Assembly (NCBI RefSeq): GCF_015773195.1
Contig: NZ_JADWYK010000003.1
Location: 372,001-436,000, forward strand
Length of the DNA: 64,000 nucleotides
Direction of reading: 5' to 3'
Source: Hymenobacter guriensis
Lineage (GTDB): Bacteria; Bacteroidota; Bacteroidia; Cytophagales; Hymenobacteraceae
The notes under the pieces are model-generated. The model searched no databases. It was given only the letters and a program-made list of their open reading frames with translations, and had not been told where the DNA came from. The translations under genes were made by a program, and so were the position numbers. Shown one piece after another: positions 1 through 8,384 of this stretch. The stretch's first letter is position 1. Each line of letters opens with the position of its first letter.

Positions 1-2008
1 TGGTAGCCAGGTTGCCGAAGGTAGTTTCGGTGCGGGCCAATTCCTCGTTGTAACGGTTGAACTCCTCAATAGAGTTGCCGGTGCGCCGCGTGTAGGCCGA
101 CACGTTCAAGGAGGTTTTCTCCCCGAAGGTGCCGTAGCTCAGCTCGTAGGAGTCCGTTATTTCGGGCGAGAGGTTGGGGTTACCGTAGCTGATGCTGCTG
201 GGCGTACTCTGGTTCACGTAGGGGTTCAGGTAGTAAATCTGGGGGCGCTGAATGCGGCGGGAATAGCTGAAGCGCAACGTCTGGCCCGGCTTGCCAAGGG
301 TGCGCGTCACGCTCAGGTTGGGCAGCACGTTTAGGTAGTCATTGGAAAACCGGCCGTTTTCCCCCTGAAACTCCCCTTTGATATCGGTGCGCTCCAGGCG
401 GGCACCCAGGCTGAAGTTGTACACCGAGTCGAGCGTGAAGCCGTAGGTGGCGTAGGCTGCCAGCACGTTCTGGTTGTAGTCGAAGGCATTGGAGCGGCGC
501 ACGCTGCGCATAAAGTCGGGCTGCACCCGCGTGAGCAAAGTATCCAGGCTGTAGTCGCTGCTGACGGTGCGGCGGATGGTCTTGGCCCCGGCCTCCAGGG
601 TGCTGGTTGCGCTGAACGGGTGCGTGTAATCCGTCTGCAGGGTGGTTTCGGTGTTGCGGGCCAGGTTGTTGCTACGCTCCTGGTATTCCAGCGGGCCCTT
701 TTGCACATCGGCAGAGTGGTACTGGTCGAGGCTGTACTCCTGGGTGTTGCGGTTCTGGGTGTGCTGGGCCAGCACGCTCCACTCGCGGCGGGGCTGGGCT
801 TCGCCAAAGGTACGCGTGTAGCCTGCGTTCAGGTCGTAGTTGCGGAACTGGAAGCGTTGCACAATGTCGCGGGAGTACAGCGTATCGAGCGAGAACTGCC
901 CGGGGGCCGAGGGCGTAGTTTGCCGGTACTCGTTGAACAGCTCCTGGGGTGAGCTGCTTTGGTACTGGTTTCCGTTGCCGCTGAGCGTGAAGCTGTGCAG
1001 GGGCGAAGGGTCGTAGGTGAATTCCACCTGCCCGTAGCCGCCCTTGCCCGTATTCTCCGACACGGTGCGTTGCTCCAGCTGCCCCAGCACCTGCCGTTCC
1101 CCACCAGAGCCTGGCACAAAGTCGGTGCGGGTGGTGCTGGAGCGGTAGGGGTAGAGGTTGCGGAAGCCCGTGAGCTTGGTATTAACGCCAAACTTGCCGC
1201 GCTTGGCATTAAGGGAGCCATTCAGGCTTTGGTTGCGGTTGCCGGCCGTAGCACCTACGCTGCCGTTGGTGCCTTCCAGGGAGTTCTTTTTCAGTACGAT
1301 GTTGATGACCCCACCCGAGCCTTCGGCATCGTACTTGGCCGAGGGCGAAGTCACCACTTCAATGGCCTTGATCTGGTCGGCCGGAATCTGCTTCAGGGCC
1401 TCCGCCAGGTTGCCCGAGAGCATGGCCGAAGGCTTGTTGTTGATGAGAATACGCACGTTGGAGGTTCCGCGCAGCTGCACGTTGCCGTCCCCGTCCACGT
1501 TCACCATGGGCGTTTTGCGCAGGATGTCCGAGGCCGTGCCGCCGGCGTTGGTGGCATCCTGGTCGGCGTTGTATACCAGCCGGTCGGGCTTGCTTTCGAT
1601 AACGGGCCGCTCTCCGGTCACGGTTACTTCGCCCAGCTTTTGCGTGCTGGTAGCCAGGGTGAGGGCGCCCAGATCCGTCAGCTGGCCCGTCACCGTCACA
1701 TTTTCGATGCGCGTGGTGTAGCCCACAAAGCTAAGCTGCAGCCGAAAAGAGCCGGCCGGCAGGTTTTTCAGCTCAAACCGGCCCTGCTCGTCGCCGGTAG
1801 TCGAGGCCAGGGGCGCCGTGCCCGTAGCGGGTAGCAGCACTACGGTGGCGTATTCTACGGGCTTCTGGGTGGCCGCGTCCAGCACCCGGCCGGAAAGACG
1901 GCCGGTGCCTTTGGTAGCCGTTTGGGTAGGAGTGGCCGGGGTAGTCTGGGCCAGGGTAGGAGAGGCTGCCAGCAGCGCCGGCAGCAGCAGGTGTAACCAC
2001 TGCTTCAT
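1..2008 (-). CDS. Outer-membrane beta-barrel receptor (TonB-dependent-like), 3' end missing
   Basis: The reading frame starts with ATG at 2008 (MKQWLHLLLPALLAASPTLA, a signal peptide) and stays open to the window edge, so about 669 residues are present and the C-terminus is missing. After the signal comes a CarboxypepD-regulatory-like domain (GRLSGRVLDAATQKPVEYAT, about residues 35-110). A plug domain follows, with motifs such as KLGEVTVTGERPV and EVVTSPSAKYDAEGSGGVIN, then aromatic-rich beta-barrel strands (SYSRRIQRPQIYYLNPYVN). The domain order matches Bacteroidota outer-membrane beta-barrel family proteins related to TonB-dependent receptors. The substrate cannot be told from sequence. It lies directly downstream of a close paralog on the same strand, probably a tandem duplication. 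Confidence 0.9.
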   Translation of the reverse strand, partial: MKQWLHLLLPALLAASPTLAQTTPATPTQTATKGTGRLSGRVLDAATQKPVEYATVVLLPATGTAPLASTTGDEQGRFELKNLPAGSFRLQLSFVGYTTRIENVTVTGQLTDLGALTLATSTQKLGEVTVTGERPVIESKPDRLVYNADQDATNAGGTASDILRKTPMVNVDGDGNVQLRGTSNVRILINNKPSAMLSGNLAEALKQIPADQIKAIEVVTSPSAKYDAEGSGGVINIVLKKNSLEGTNGSVGATAGNRNQSLNGSLNAKRGKFGVNTKLTGFRNLYPYRSSTTRTDFVPGSGGERQVLGQLEQRTVSENTGKGGYGQVEFTYDPSPLHSFTLSGNGNQYQSSSPQELFNEYRQTTPSAPGQFSLDTLYSRDIVQRFQFRNYDLNAGYTRTFGEAQPRREWSVLAQHTQNRNTQEYSLDQYHSADVQKGPLEYQERSNNLARNTETTLQTDYTHPFSATSTLEAGAKTIRRTVSSDYSLDTLLTRVQPDFMRSVRRSNAFDYNQNVLAAYATYGFTLDSVYNFSLGARLERTDIKGEFQGENGRFSNDYLNVLPNLSVTRTLGKPGQTLRFSYSRRIQRPQIYYLNPYVNQSTPSSISYGNPNLSPEITDSYELSYGTFGEKTSLNVSAYTRRTGNSIEEFNRYNEELARTETTFGNLAT

Positions 2009-2133
2009 AAAACGAAAGGATAAAAGAAGAATCGACAGACACGCCACTAACAGTGGAATTTCGGAAACGCTGCAAGCCCGGCCGTTATTTCACGCAGAGA
2101 GCCGGAAAATAGGGCCGGCGTTGGCAGGAGCCG

Positions 2134-2164
2134 CAAAAAAACAGCCCGGGGTAATACCCCGGGC
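2134..2164 (-). terminator. Rho-independent terminator after the second receptor gene
   Basis: A perfect 10-bp inverted repeat (GCCCGGGGTA / TACCCCGGGC, 2144-2164, essentially no loop beyond the central bases) is followed on the minus strand by a run of seven T (2135-2141). It lies 39 bp past the stop of the gene at 2203-4779, so the two receptor genes are probably separate transcripts. Confidence 0.8.
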
Positions 2165-2202
2165 CGTTCCAACCAATTTCACTCAAACAGCCAATCAAAG
2201 TC

Positions 2203-4779
2203 TTACGGCTGACCCTGGCCGCCACCCTCGCCGGCTTTCTGGTCGTCGTTCCGGATGCTACGCTTAGGGCGCTGGGGCTTGTTTTCGAGCTTGCCGAAGC
2301 GGTAGCTGAAGGCGGCCCGCACGCCGCGGTTATAGATGAAGGTGGTGTTGCGCGAGTCGGAAAAGCCGTTGTCGAAGTCATTGGCCAGCTTCACGTAGCG
2401 CGTGAAGGGGTTGTCGGCGTTGAGCGTGAAGTCGCCTTTACCCTTCAGCACTTCCTTGCGCAGGCCAATGGAATACATCTGCCAGGCTGAGCTTTTGCCC
2501 TGCAGCTGAATGCGGGGCGAGTTCAGCATGCCGAAGAACTGCAGACTCAAGCCCTTGTCGAACTTGTAGCCCGAGTTGATATTGGCCGAGTACACCACGC
2601 CGGAGTTCTTGCCGCGCTGGCCCAGGTCAGTCAGCGACTGGCTGAAGAGGTACACATAGTAGGCACTTACGTTGCCGCTGATGTCCCACTTGGGCAGAGG
2701 CTTGAACGAGCCAAACAGGTTGAGGCCGTAGGTCTGGTTTCGGGCCACGTTGCCGTAGGTCGATACTACCCGGCCCTGCTTATCGGTTTTGTATATGCGC
2801 TCAATGGCGTTGTTGGTCTGGCGCGAGTAGGCCGTCACGTTCAGCACGGAGCCTTTCACGAAGGTATTCCAGTTCACCTCGTAGTTGTCGGTGAATTCGG
2901 CCTTCAGCTCGGGGTTGCCCTGGGAGATGTTGCGCGGGTCGGTTACGTTGCGGTAGGGGTTCAGGTAGAAAATACTGGGCCGCTGAATCCGGCGCGAATA
3001 GCTCAGGCGTACCGTAGAGCCCGGCTGCTTGAGGTTGCGCGTAAGGGCCACGTTGGGCAGCACGTTCGTAAAGTCGAGGCTGAAGGGCTTGTCCTGGTTC
3101 TGGAAGTTGCCCTGCAGGTCGGTGCGCTCCACGCGGGCCCCCAGCCGCACGTTGTAGAGCTTGCCCAGGGGGGTAGCGTACGTAGCATAGCCGGCCTGCA
3201 CATCCTGGTTGTAGTCGTAGGTGTTGGTGAGGGCACTTACTTCTGCAAAGGGGGCATCCCCGTCGGCCCGGCTTACGCGGTAGTCACTTTCTACAGTGCG
3301 CTTAATCAGCTTGCCGCCAAACTCCAACGTCTGCTTTTCCTTGATAGGCAGTACGTAGTCGGTCTGAATAGTGGTTTCGAGGTTGCGGGCCGTGTTGGGG
3401 CTGAACTCCTGAAATACCGGCATTCCATCGGTACTGGCCTCTAGCGGAAACTGGTCTACATCGTAGAAGCGGTAGTTGCGGTTGCGGGAGTGCTGGGCCA
3501 GCACCGTCCACTCGCGGCGGCTGCCCTGCCCGAAGGTGCGCGTGTAGGTGCCCGTCAGATCGTAGCTCTGGGTGCGAAACTTCTGCATCGTTTCGCGCTG
3601 GTAGTTGCCCAACTGACCAGTGCTGTCAGCAGGTTCACCTAAAGCGACGTCATACCGGTTATCAATATCCACGTCAAAGCGGTTGCGGAACAGGCTACCG
3701 TTGAAGGCTAGGCTGAGCGCGTGGTTCGGAGCCGGCTCGTAGTCCAGCCCAATGCGGCCATTGCCGCCCCCGCCGCCCCCGAAGCCGTCGTTGCGCTGGC
3801 GCAAATAGCCTGTGGTCAGGTCTTTCTGTTTATTTAACACGTTGCGGTCGGTGCGGTCCACTTCTTGGTCGCCAGGGGCGTAGAAGCCCCACCCATTCAG
3901 CGCCGCCGACAAGCCCAGCTTGCCTTTACGGGCATTGAGGCCCAGGTTGCCGTTGGAGTTGCGCGTGCCCACGGCCAGACCTACGTTCCCGTTGATGCCC
4001 TGCAGGTTATTCTCCTTGAGCACGATGTTCACAATGCCGCCGGAGCCTTCACCGTCGTACTTGGCCGAGGGCGAGGTAATTACCTCCACGTTCTTGATCT
4101 GGTCGGCGGGCAGCTGCTTGAGGGCCTGCGCCAGGTCGCCGGATACCACCGCCGAGGGCTTGCCGTTGATGAGCACCCGCACGTTGGCCGAGCCGTTCAG
4201 CTGCAGGTTACCGTCGGGGTCCACACTCAGCATAGGCGCCTTGCGGAGCACGTCGGCGGCGGTGCCCCCGCGGTTGGTGGCGTCCTGGGCGGCGTTGTAA
4301 ACCAGGCGGTCGGGCTTGCTTTCTACTACGGGACGCTCACCCGTTACCGTTACTTCGCCCAGCTTCTGGGTGCTGGAAGCCAGACTCACGGCGGGCACCG
4401 TGGTAGCGCCGCTGGTTACGGTGACGGGCACCAACTGAGCTGTATAACCAATAAAACTGATCTGCAGGCGGTAAGAGCCGGGAGCCAGGTTTTTCAGTTG
4501 ATAGCGGCCCCGGTCGTCGGCCACCGTCCCATCCAGCGGAACTTCGCCGTTGGCGGGCAGCAAAGCCACGGTGGCATACTCCACAGGCTTTTTGGTGGTG
4601 GCATCCAGCACGGTGCCTTCGAGGCGGCCGGTGCCTTGGGGCGCGGCGGGCAGGGCAGTGCTGGTGGCCGTTACGGTGCCGCCGGTAGGCCGCTGGCCAG
4701 CAGGAGCAGGCGTGGTTTGGGCTAGGGCAGGGGCTGCGAGCAGGCTCGTCAGGACCAAGGGAAGATATGTGTGTTTCAT
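2203..4779 (-). CDS. Outer-membrane beta-barrel receptor (TonB-dependent-like), complete paralog
   Basis: The product is 858 aa with signal peptide MKHTYLPLVLTSLLAAPALA. The order of parts is the same as in the receptor gene ending at 2008: a CarboxypepD-regulatory-like domain (GRLEGTVLDATTKKPVEYAT), a plug (EVTVTGERPVVESKPDRLVY, VLINGKPSAVVSGDLAQAL, SPSAKYDGEGSGGIVNIVLK) and a long beta-barrel with SYSRRIQRPSIFYLNPYRNV. The C-terminus ends in a polar, Lys/Gly-rich tail (RSIRNDDQKAGEGGG) after the last barrel strand (FSYRFGK). Such proteins sit in the outer membrane; transport of a bulky ligand is likely but unproven. No SusD partner is next to it. The 231 bp upstream (4780-5010) shows no clear promoter motif to me. 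Confidence 0.9.
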   Translation of the reverse strand: MKHTYLPLVLTSLLAAPALAQTTPAPAGQRPTGGTVTATSTALPAAPQGTGRLEGTVLDATTKKPVEYATVALLPANGEVPLDGTVADDRGRYQLKNLAPGSYRLQISFIGYTAQLVPVTVTSGATTVPAVSLASSTQKLGEVTVTGERPVVESKPDRLVYNAAQDATNRGGTAADVLRKAPMLSVDPDGNLQLNGSANVRVLINGKPSAVVSGDLAQALKQLPADQIKNVEVITSPSAKYDGEGSGGIVNIVLKENNLQGINGNVGLAVGTRNSNGNLGLNARKGKLGLSAALNGWGFYAPGDQEVDRTDRNVLNKQKDLTTGYLRQRNDGFGGGGGGNGRIGLDYEPAPNHALSLAFNGSLFRNRFDVDIDNRYDVALGEPADSTGQLGNYQRETMQKFRTQSYDLTGTYTRTFGQGSRREWTVLAQHSRNRNYRFYDVDQFPLEASTDGMPVFQEFSPNTARNLETTIQTDYVLPIKEKQTLEFGGKLIKRTVESDYRVSRADGDAPFAEVSALTNTYDYNQDVQAGYATYATPLGKLYNVRLGARVERTDLQGNFQNQDKPFSLDFTNVLPNVALTRNLKQPGSTVRLSYSRRIQRPSIFYLNPYRNVTDPRNISQGNPELKAEFTDNYEVNWNTFVKGSVLNVTAYSRQTNNAIERIYKTDKQGRVVSTYGNVARNQTYGLNLFGSFKPLPKWDISGNVSAYYVYLFSQSLTDLGQRGKNSGVVYSANINSGYKFDKGLSLQFFGMLNSPRIQLQGKSSAWQMYSIGLRKEVLKGKGDFTLNADNPFTRYVKLANDFDNGFSDSRNTTFIYNRGVRAAFSYRFGKLENKPQRPKRSIRNDDQKAGEGGGQGQP

Positions 4780-5010
4780 AGCGGTAAGAAGGAAGCGTGA
4801 AAAAAGAGCGGAGCAGGGTGCTGGTATAACTCAGGCAGGTCAATCAGGACTGGGATTGAAGTCAGCCGACAAGCCTGTTGGCCGAGTGGTATGAGCAGCG
4901 CGCTAAGGACTGCAAAACTACGGTAGGGTTGCGGCAGGCCGGTTTTATTCCAACCAACGGGCCATTTATCGGCGTGAACGGGCACGCCAGCCGGCCATAC
5001 CCATGCCACC

Positions 5011-5856
5011 TTAGGCAGTGATGGTGCGCCGCTGCAGCAGAAAATAGCCAACTACCAGAGCGCCCGCAAACCAGGCCAGACTGTACCACTCATGCGGGGC
5101 CAGCTCGTGGGCCACCACAATGCCCTTTACTTTATCGAGGCGCAGGGATACGGCCGTGCCCAGTGGGGCCGCGTACGGGATTTTATCGGCATGCTCCCAC
5201 TGCAGCAAGGCAATGGTCGATACCACCGCGCCCATGCCGATACCTACTGGTACCACGAAGGAGCGCCAAAACAAGCTCACGATGTACTGCACAGCCAGTA
5301 GCCCAAGCGTAGCCACATAGGTGCGGCCCAGCATCCAGACGATGGTTTCCAGCGGAATAGCGTGGCTCTGGAAGCCCAGCTTGGGCCGCACCAGCATCAG
5401 CAGGGCGCCGGCACCCAGCAGCAGGCCGGCAAAAAGCAGCAGCGCCACCGCGTTCAGCGCCAGCAATACCAGCAGCTTGGAAACAAATACTGCCCCGCGG
5501 CCCACCGGCTGCGCATACAGGTGCTTCCAGGCCGTAGCCTTGGTTTCGACGTGCACGAGCAAACTGGTAAGCAGCACCACAAACAATGGGAGCAGCAGGG
5601 TGCCTGCCGTTTGCCAGGAACGCATCAGGAAGCTCGGCCACGGGTCGGTGCCCGGCTTCACGATGGCGTGCCCCTTGAACAGGTAAATCATGAACACCAG
5701 CAAGACCGGCAGCGCCCCGCTGAAAAGCGTCAGCCGTAGGGCCGCCGTGCGCCGGAGCTTGAGCGTATCGGCCTGCAGGCTGCGGCGCAGCTGGGTGAGG
5801 GGAGCCGGGGCAACCGGCAAAGCCAGGAAAGAGTCGGAGGCAGAAAGCGTAGTCAT
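5011..5856 (-). CDS. ABC-2 type transporter permease
   Basis: The product is 281 aa with about six hydrophobic segments (for example ALRLTLFSGALPVLLVFMIY, TLLLPLFVVLLTSLLVHVE, LLVLLALNAVALLLFAGLLL, YVATLGLLAVQYIVSLFW). It has the topology and length of ABC-2 permeases of the bacitracin/lantibiotic-export type (BcrB-like). Its ATG overlaps the stop codon of the upstream ATPase gene by one base (TAATG at 5854-5858), so the two are translationally coupled subunits of one inner-membrane exporter. The exported substrate is unknown. The divergent two-component system next door suggests induction by envelope stress or an antimicrobial, which is an inference from context only. Confidence 0.88.
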   Translation of the reverse strand: MTTLSASDSFLALPVAPAPLTQLRRSLQADTLKLRRTAALRLTLFSGALPVLLVFMIYLFKGHAIVKPGTDPWPSFLMRSWQTAGTLLLPLFVVLLTSLLVHVETKATAWKHLYAQPVGRGAVFVSKLLVLLALNAVALLLFAGLLLGAGALLMLVRPKLGFQSHAIPLETIVWMLGRTYVATLGLLAVQYIVSLFWRSFVVPVGIGMGAVVSTIALLQWEHADKIPYAAPLGTAVSLRLDKVKGIVVAHELAPHEWYSLAWFAGALVVGYFLLQRRTITA

Positions 5857-6785
5857 TATACAGCGGCGTTTTCGGTGAGGTGCAGAAAGGTTTCTTCGAG
5901 GGAAGGCTGCTCCAGGCGCAGTCCGTAGAGCGGCAGCCCGGCGCCCACCACGGCGGCGGCCACCTCAGCGGTTTGGGCGGGCGTGAGCCAGGGCAGCCAC
6001 AGCGTGCCGGTGCCAATTACCTGGGCCGAGCCCAGTAGCCGGGGCAGCAGGTTACGGCAGGTGTCGGCACTTTCGGTTTCGAGCACCAGGCGTGCCCGGC
6101 CGGTTTGCAGACGCTGCAGGTCGGGCAGGCTGCCCTGGAACGCCATGCGCCCCTGCTGAATGACGCCCACGTGGGTGGCCACCTTCTCTATTTCACTGAT
6201 GAGGTGGCTTGAGACAATGATGGTTTTGCCGTGGTCGTCGCGCAGGCGGCGCAGCAGCTCCCGCATGTCGATGATGCCGTTAGGGTCGAGGCCGTTGGTG
6301 GGCTCGTCGAGCAGCAGCAGGGCGGGGTCGGAGAGCAGGGCGGTGGCCAGGCCCAGGCGCTGGCGCATCCCCAGGGAATACTCGCGGGCCGGACGGCGGG
6401 CGGCTTCCGTCAGGCCTACTATTTCCAGCACCTCGGCGGTGCGGTGGGCCGGCACGCCGCGCAGGCGGCGGGTGGCTTCCACGTTCTCAAAGCCCGTGAG
6501 GTGGTCGTAGAGCGAAGGGTTTTCGATGAGGGCGCCCACGCGGCTGAGCAAAGCCACGCGGTGCCGCCGCAGCTCGTAGCCGAACAGGTGAACCGAGCCG
6601 GCCGTGGGTTGTAGCAGCCCCAGCAGCAGCCGCATAGTGGTGCTTTTGCCAGCCCCGTTGGGCCCCAGAAAGCCATAAATGCTGCCGGCCGGTACCTGCA
6701 GTGGCAGGCTGTGTAGAATGGGCCGCTGGCCGAATTGGAAAGACAGGTCGCGGGTTTCGACCAGGAGCGGAGCAGTTGAGTTCAT
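5856..6785 (-). CDS. ABC transporter ATP-binding protein
   Basis: The product is 309 aa from the ATG at 6785 (MNSTAPLLVETRDLSFQFGQ). The frame extends upstream to 6899, but that stretch lacks ABC homology, so the internal start is preferred. Walker A is GPNGAGKST, the signature is YSLGMRQRLGLA, Walker B is LLLLDEPTNGLDP and the H-loop is IIVSSHL. A C-terminal extension of about 80 residues follows the nucleotide-binding domain, as in the BcrA/drug-export (ABC-2) class. It powers the membrane subunit encoded by the overlapping downstream gene. The 5' region faces the histidine kinase gene at 6999 and contains a direct repeat that may be a LytTR-type regulator site. Confidence 0.92.
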   Translation of the reverse strand: MNSTAPLLVETRDLSFQFGQRPILHSLPLQVPAGSIYGFLGPNGAGKSTTMRLLLGLLQPTAGSVHLFGYELRRHRVALLSRVGALIENPSLYDHLTGFENVEATRRLRGVPAHRTAEVLEIVGLTEAARRPAREYSLGMRQRLGLATALLSDPALLLLDEPTNGLDPNGIIDMRELLRRLRDDHGKTIIVSSHLISEIEKVATHVGVIQQGRMAFQGSLPDLQRLQTGRARLVLETESADTCRNLLPRLLGSAQVIGTGTLWLPWLTPAQTAEVAAAVVGAGLPLYGLRLEQPSLEETFLHLTENAAV

Positions 6786-6965
6786 AGCGCAGAAAAGCAG
6801 AGTAGACGACAGCAAACGTAGCGGCTGCTTCCGGTGCTTTTCCGGGTATTCAACCAAGCCGGCCGGCTTTCCCGGCAATGGCGGTTTTTGCCGCTTCAAC
6901 CCGAAAAACAGACCAGAAACTCAGCTAATCAGCCGGGGCCACGGATTGGGGGCAGAAAGTGCGCC

Positions 6966-6998
6966 GTTGGTTGAAGCCGGGCGGGGCGTTGGTTGAAG
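6966..6998 (+). promoter_or_regulatory. Direct repeat, candidate LytTR regulator box
   Basis: An 11-bp sequence, GTTGGTTGAAG, occurs twice (6966-6976 and 6988-6998) with a start-to-start distance of 22 bp, about two helical turns. LytTR-family regulators bind paired roughly 9-bp direct repeats with this kind of spacing. It lies between the divergent exporter and LytS/LytTR genes. Related half-sites occur on the other strand at 6849-6857 and 6894-6902. Binding is inferred from spacing and context only. Confidence 0.4.
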
Positions 6999-8204
6999 AT
7001 GAACCCGCCAAAATCCGGCGCCTGCCTATCTTCCGGGGTGCAAACCGTTGCTTCTCCTCTTGCGGCGCCCTCGTCGGCCGCCTCCCCGCAAAGCCGCCGT
7101 GCCCGGCTGCGCGCCTTTTCCCGCCTGGAGTGGTGGCCCCGCTCCGAGGAAGCCGCCGTGCCTAAATGGGTACATTTCCTGTTCTGGGGCGCCCTCTTGC
7201 TGTTCGACGGACTGGCCGTCTACAGCAACCTCAACGCCGGGCCCAAGCAGCGGATGCCGCAAAACCAATTGGTGCTGCGGGCCCTGCTCACGAATGTGCT
7301 GTCGGCGAGTATTTTCTATTTCAACTGGATGGTACTCGTGCCGGGCACCGTGGGCCGGGGTCGGCTCTGGCCGTACCTGGGCGGCGTGCTGCTGTTGCTG
7401 GCAGCCTACGTGCCGTTGCGCTTTGGCATTTCCGGCTTGATTGGGGGCGGCGCTATGGAAGAAGCCCAGACTGCCCCGCAAAAGCTCATGATGATTATTC
7501 CATACACGCTGATGGGGCTGAGCACTATCTTCTTCAGCTCGGGCCTGCGCATCACGGGCGACTACCTCAGCGGGCTGCGCAACCGCCGGGAGCTGGAGCG
7601 CCAGCAGCTGCTCACGGAGTTGGCCATGCTTAAAACCCAGATCAACCCGCACTTCCTGTTCAACACGCTCAACAACATCTACTCGCTCACCAGCCGCAAG
7701 TCCGACAAAGCCCCGGAGGCCGTGCTGCGCCTGGCCGAAATCATGCGCTATCTGCTCTACGAAAGCAGTACCGACACCGTACCCATGAGCCGGGAGCTGG
7801 CCCACCTGCACAGCTTCCTGGATCTGCAGCGCCTGCGCCTGCCAGCTTCCGCGCCCGAGGCCATCCGCTTTGATGTGGAAGGGGCGGGGCCCGACTGTGC
7901 CCACCCTATTGCTCCACTGCTGCTGCTGCCGCTGGTCGAAAACGCCTTCAAGCATGGCGACCTGGCCGCTCGCCCCGTAGCGGTTCACATCAGTCTTCAC
8001 CTGGCCGCGGACGGCCTGCTGCGGTTTTCGGTGCTCAACCACGTAGCGCCTGCCGATGCCGAGCGGGACCTGCCCCGGCAGCCCGGCGGCGTGGGGCTGG
8101 TAAACCTGCGCCGCCGCCTGGAGCTGCTTTACCCCAGCCGCTACGCCCTGGATGTGCAAACCCCGCCCGGCCAGCACATTGTGACCATGGTGCTGCTGCC
8201 ATAG
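6999..8204 (+). CDS. LytS-type sensor histidine kinase
   Basis: The product is 401 aa from ATG 6999. Four hydrophobic helices (WVHFLFWGALLLFDGLAVYS, a second near residues 95-115, then LWPYLGGVLLLLAAYVPLRF and a last one ending SSGLRIT) anchor it in the inner membrane. A His_kinase domain (LKTQINPHFLFNTLNNIYSL, with the phospho-accepting His in NPHF) and a HATPase_c domain follow (LVENAFKHG N-box, GGVGLVNLRRRLELLYP G-box). It would phosphorylate the LytTR regulator encoded downstream. The start is uncertain. The first 53 residues are low-complexity, and an in-frame GTG at 7158, preceded by GAGGAAG, would begin the protein right before the first helix. That later start would leave the direct repeat at 6966-6998 in untranslated DNA. 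Confidence 0.88.
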   Translation: MNPPKSGACLSSGVQTVASPLAAPSSAASPQSRRARLRAFSRLEWWPRSEEAAVPKWVHFLFWGALLLFDGLAVYSNLNAGPKQRMPQNQLVLRALLTNVLSASIFYFNWMVLVPGTVGRGRLWPYLGGVLLLLAAYVPLRFGISGLIGGGAMEEAQTAPQKLMMIIPYTLMGLSTIFFSSGLRITGDYLSGLRNRRELERQQLLTELAMLKTQINPHFLFNTLNNIYSLTSRKSDKAPEAVLRLAEIMRYLLYESSTDTVPMSRELAHLHSFLDLQRLRLPASAPEAIRFDVEGAGPDCAHPIAPLLLLPLVENAFKHGDLAARPVAVHISLHLAADGLLRFSVLNHVAPADAERDLPRQPGGVGLVNLRRRLELLYPSRYALDVQTPPGQHIVTMVLLP

Positions 8205-8211
8205 GTCTGGC

Positions 8212-8245
8212 GGCAGACGTAGCCCGCACAGCGGGGGCGTCTGCC
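8212..8245 (+). other. Strong stem-loop between kinase and response-regulator genes
   Basis: GGCAGACG (8212-8219) pairs perfectly with CGTCTGCC (8238-8245), and inside it CCCGC (8223-8227) pairs with GCGGG (8231-8235). It lies 8 bp past the kinase stop and has no T-run, so it is not a classical terminator. It could set the kinase:regulator mRNA ratio, or be a short dispersed palindrome. The remaining gap up to 8384 shows nothing else I recognise. Confidence 0.5.
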
Positions 8246-8384
8246 CGCCGGAGGATAAAGGCCAGTCTCCTGAGTGGTAGCCGCAAAACGGCCCTCCAGC
8301 ACCGCACCGTAGGGGCCCTGGCTGGTTTTTGCGTACTTGCCCACCCTATTGCCCTTATCACCTGTCACCTCATCACCTTCTCCT

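Noticed and set aside
959..1834. Plus-strand open frame of about 290 codons opposite the first receptor gene.
   Set aside because: It is the antisense of a well-supported receptor sequence, Gly/Arg/Val-rich with no domain; it is typical of high-GC shadow frames.
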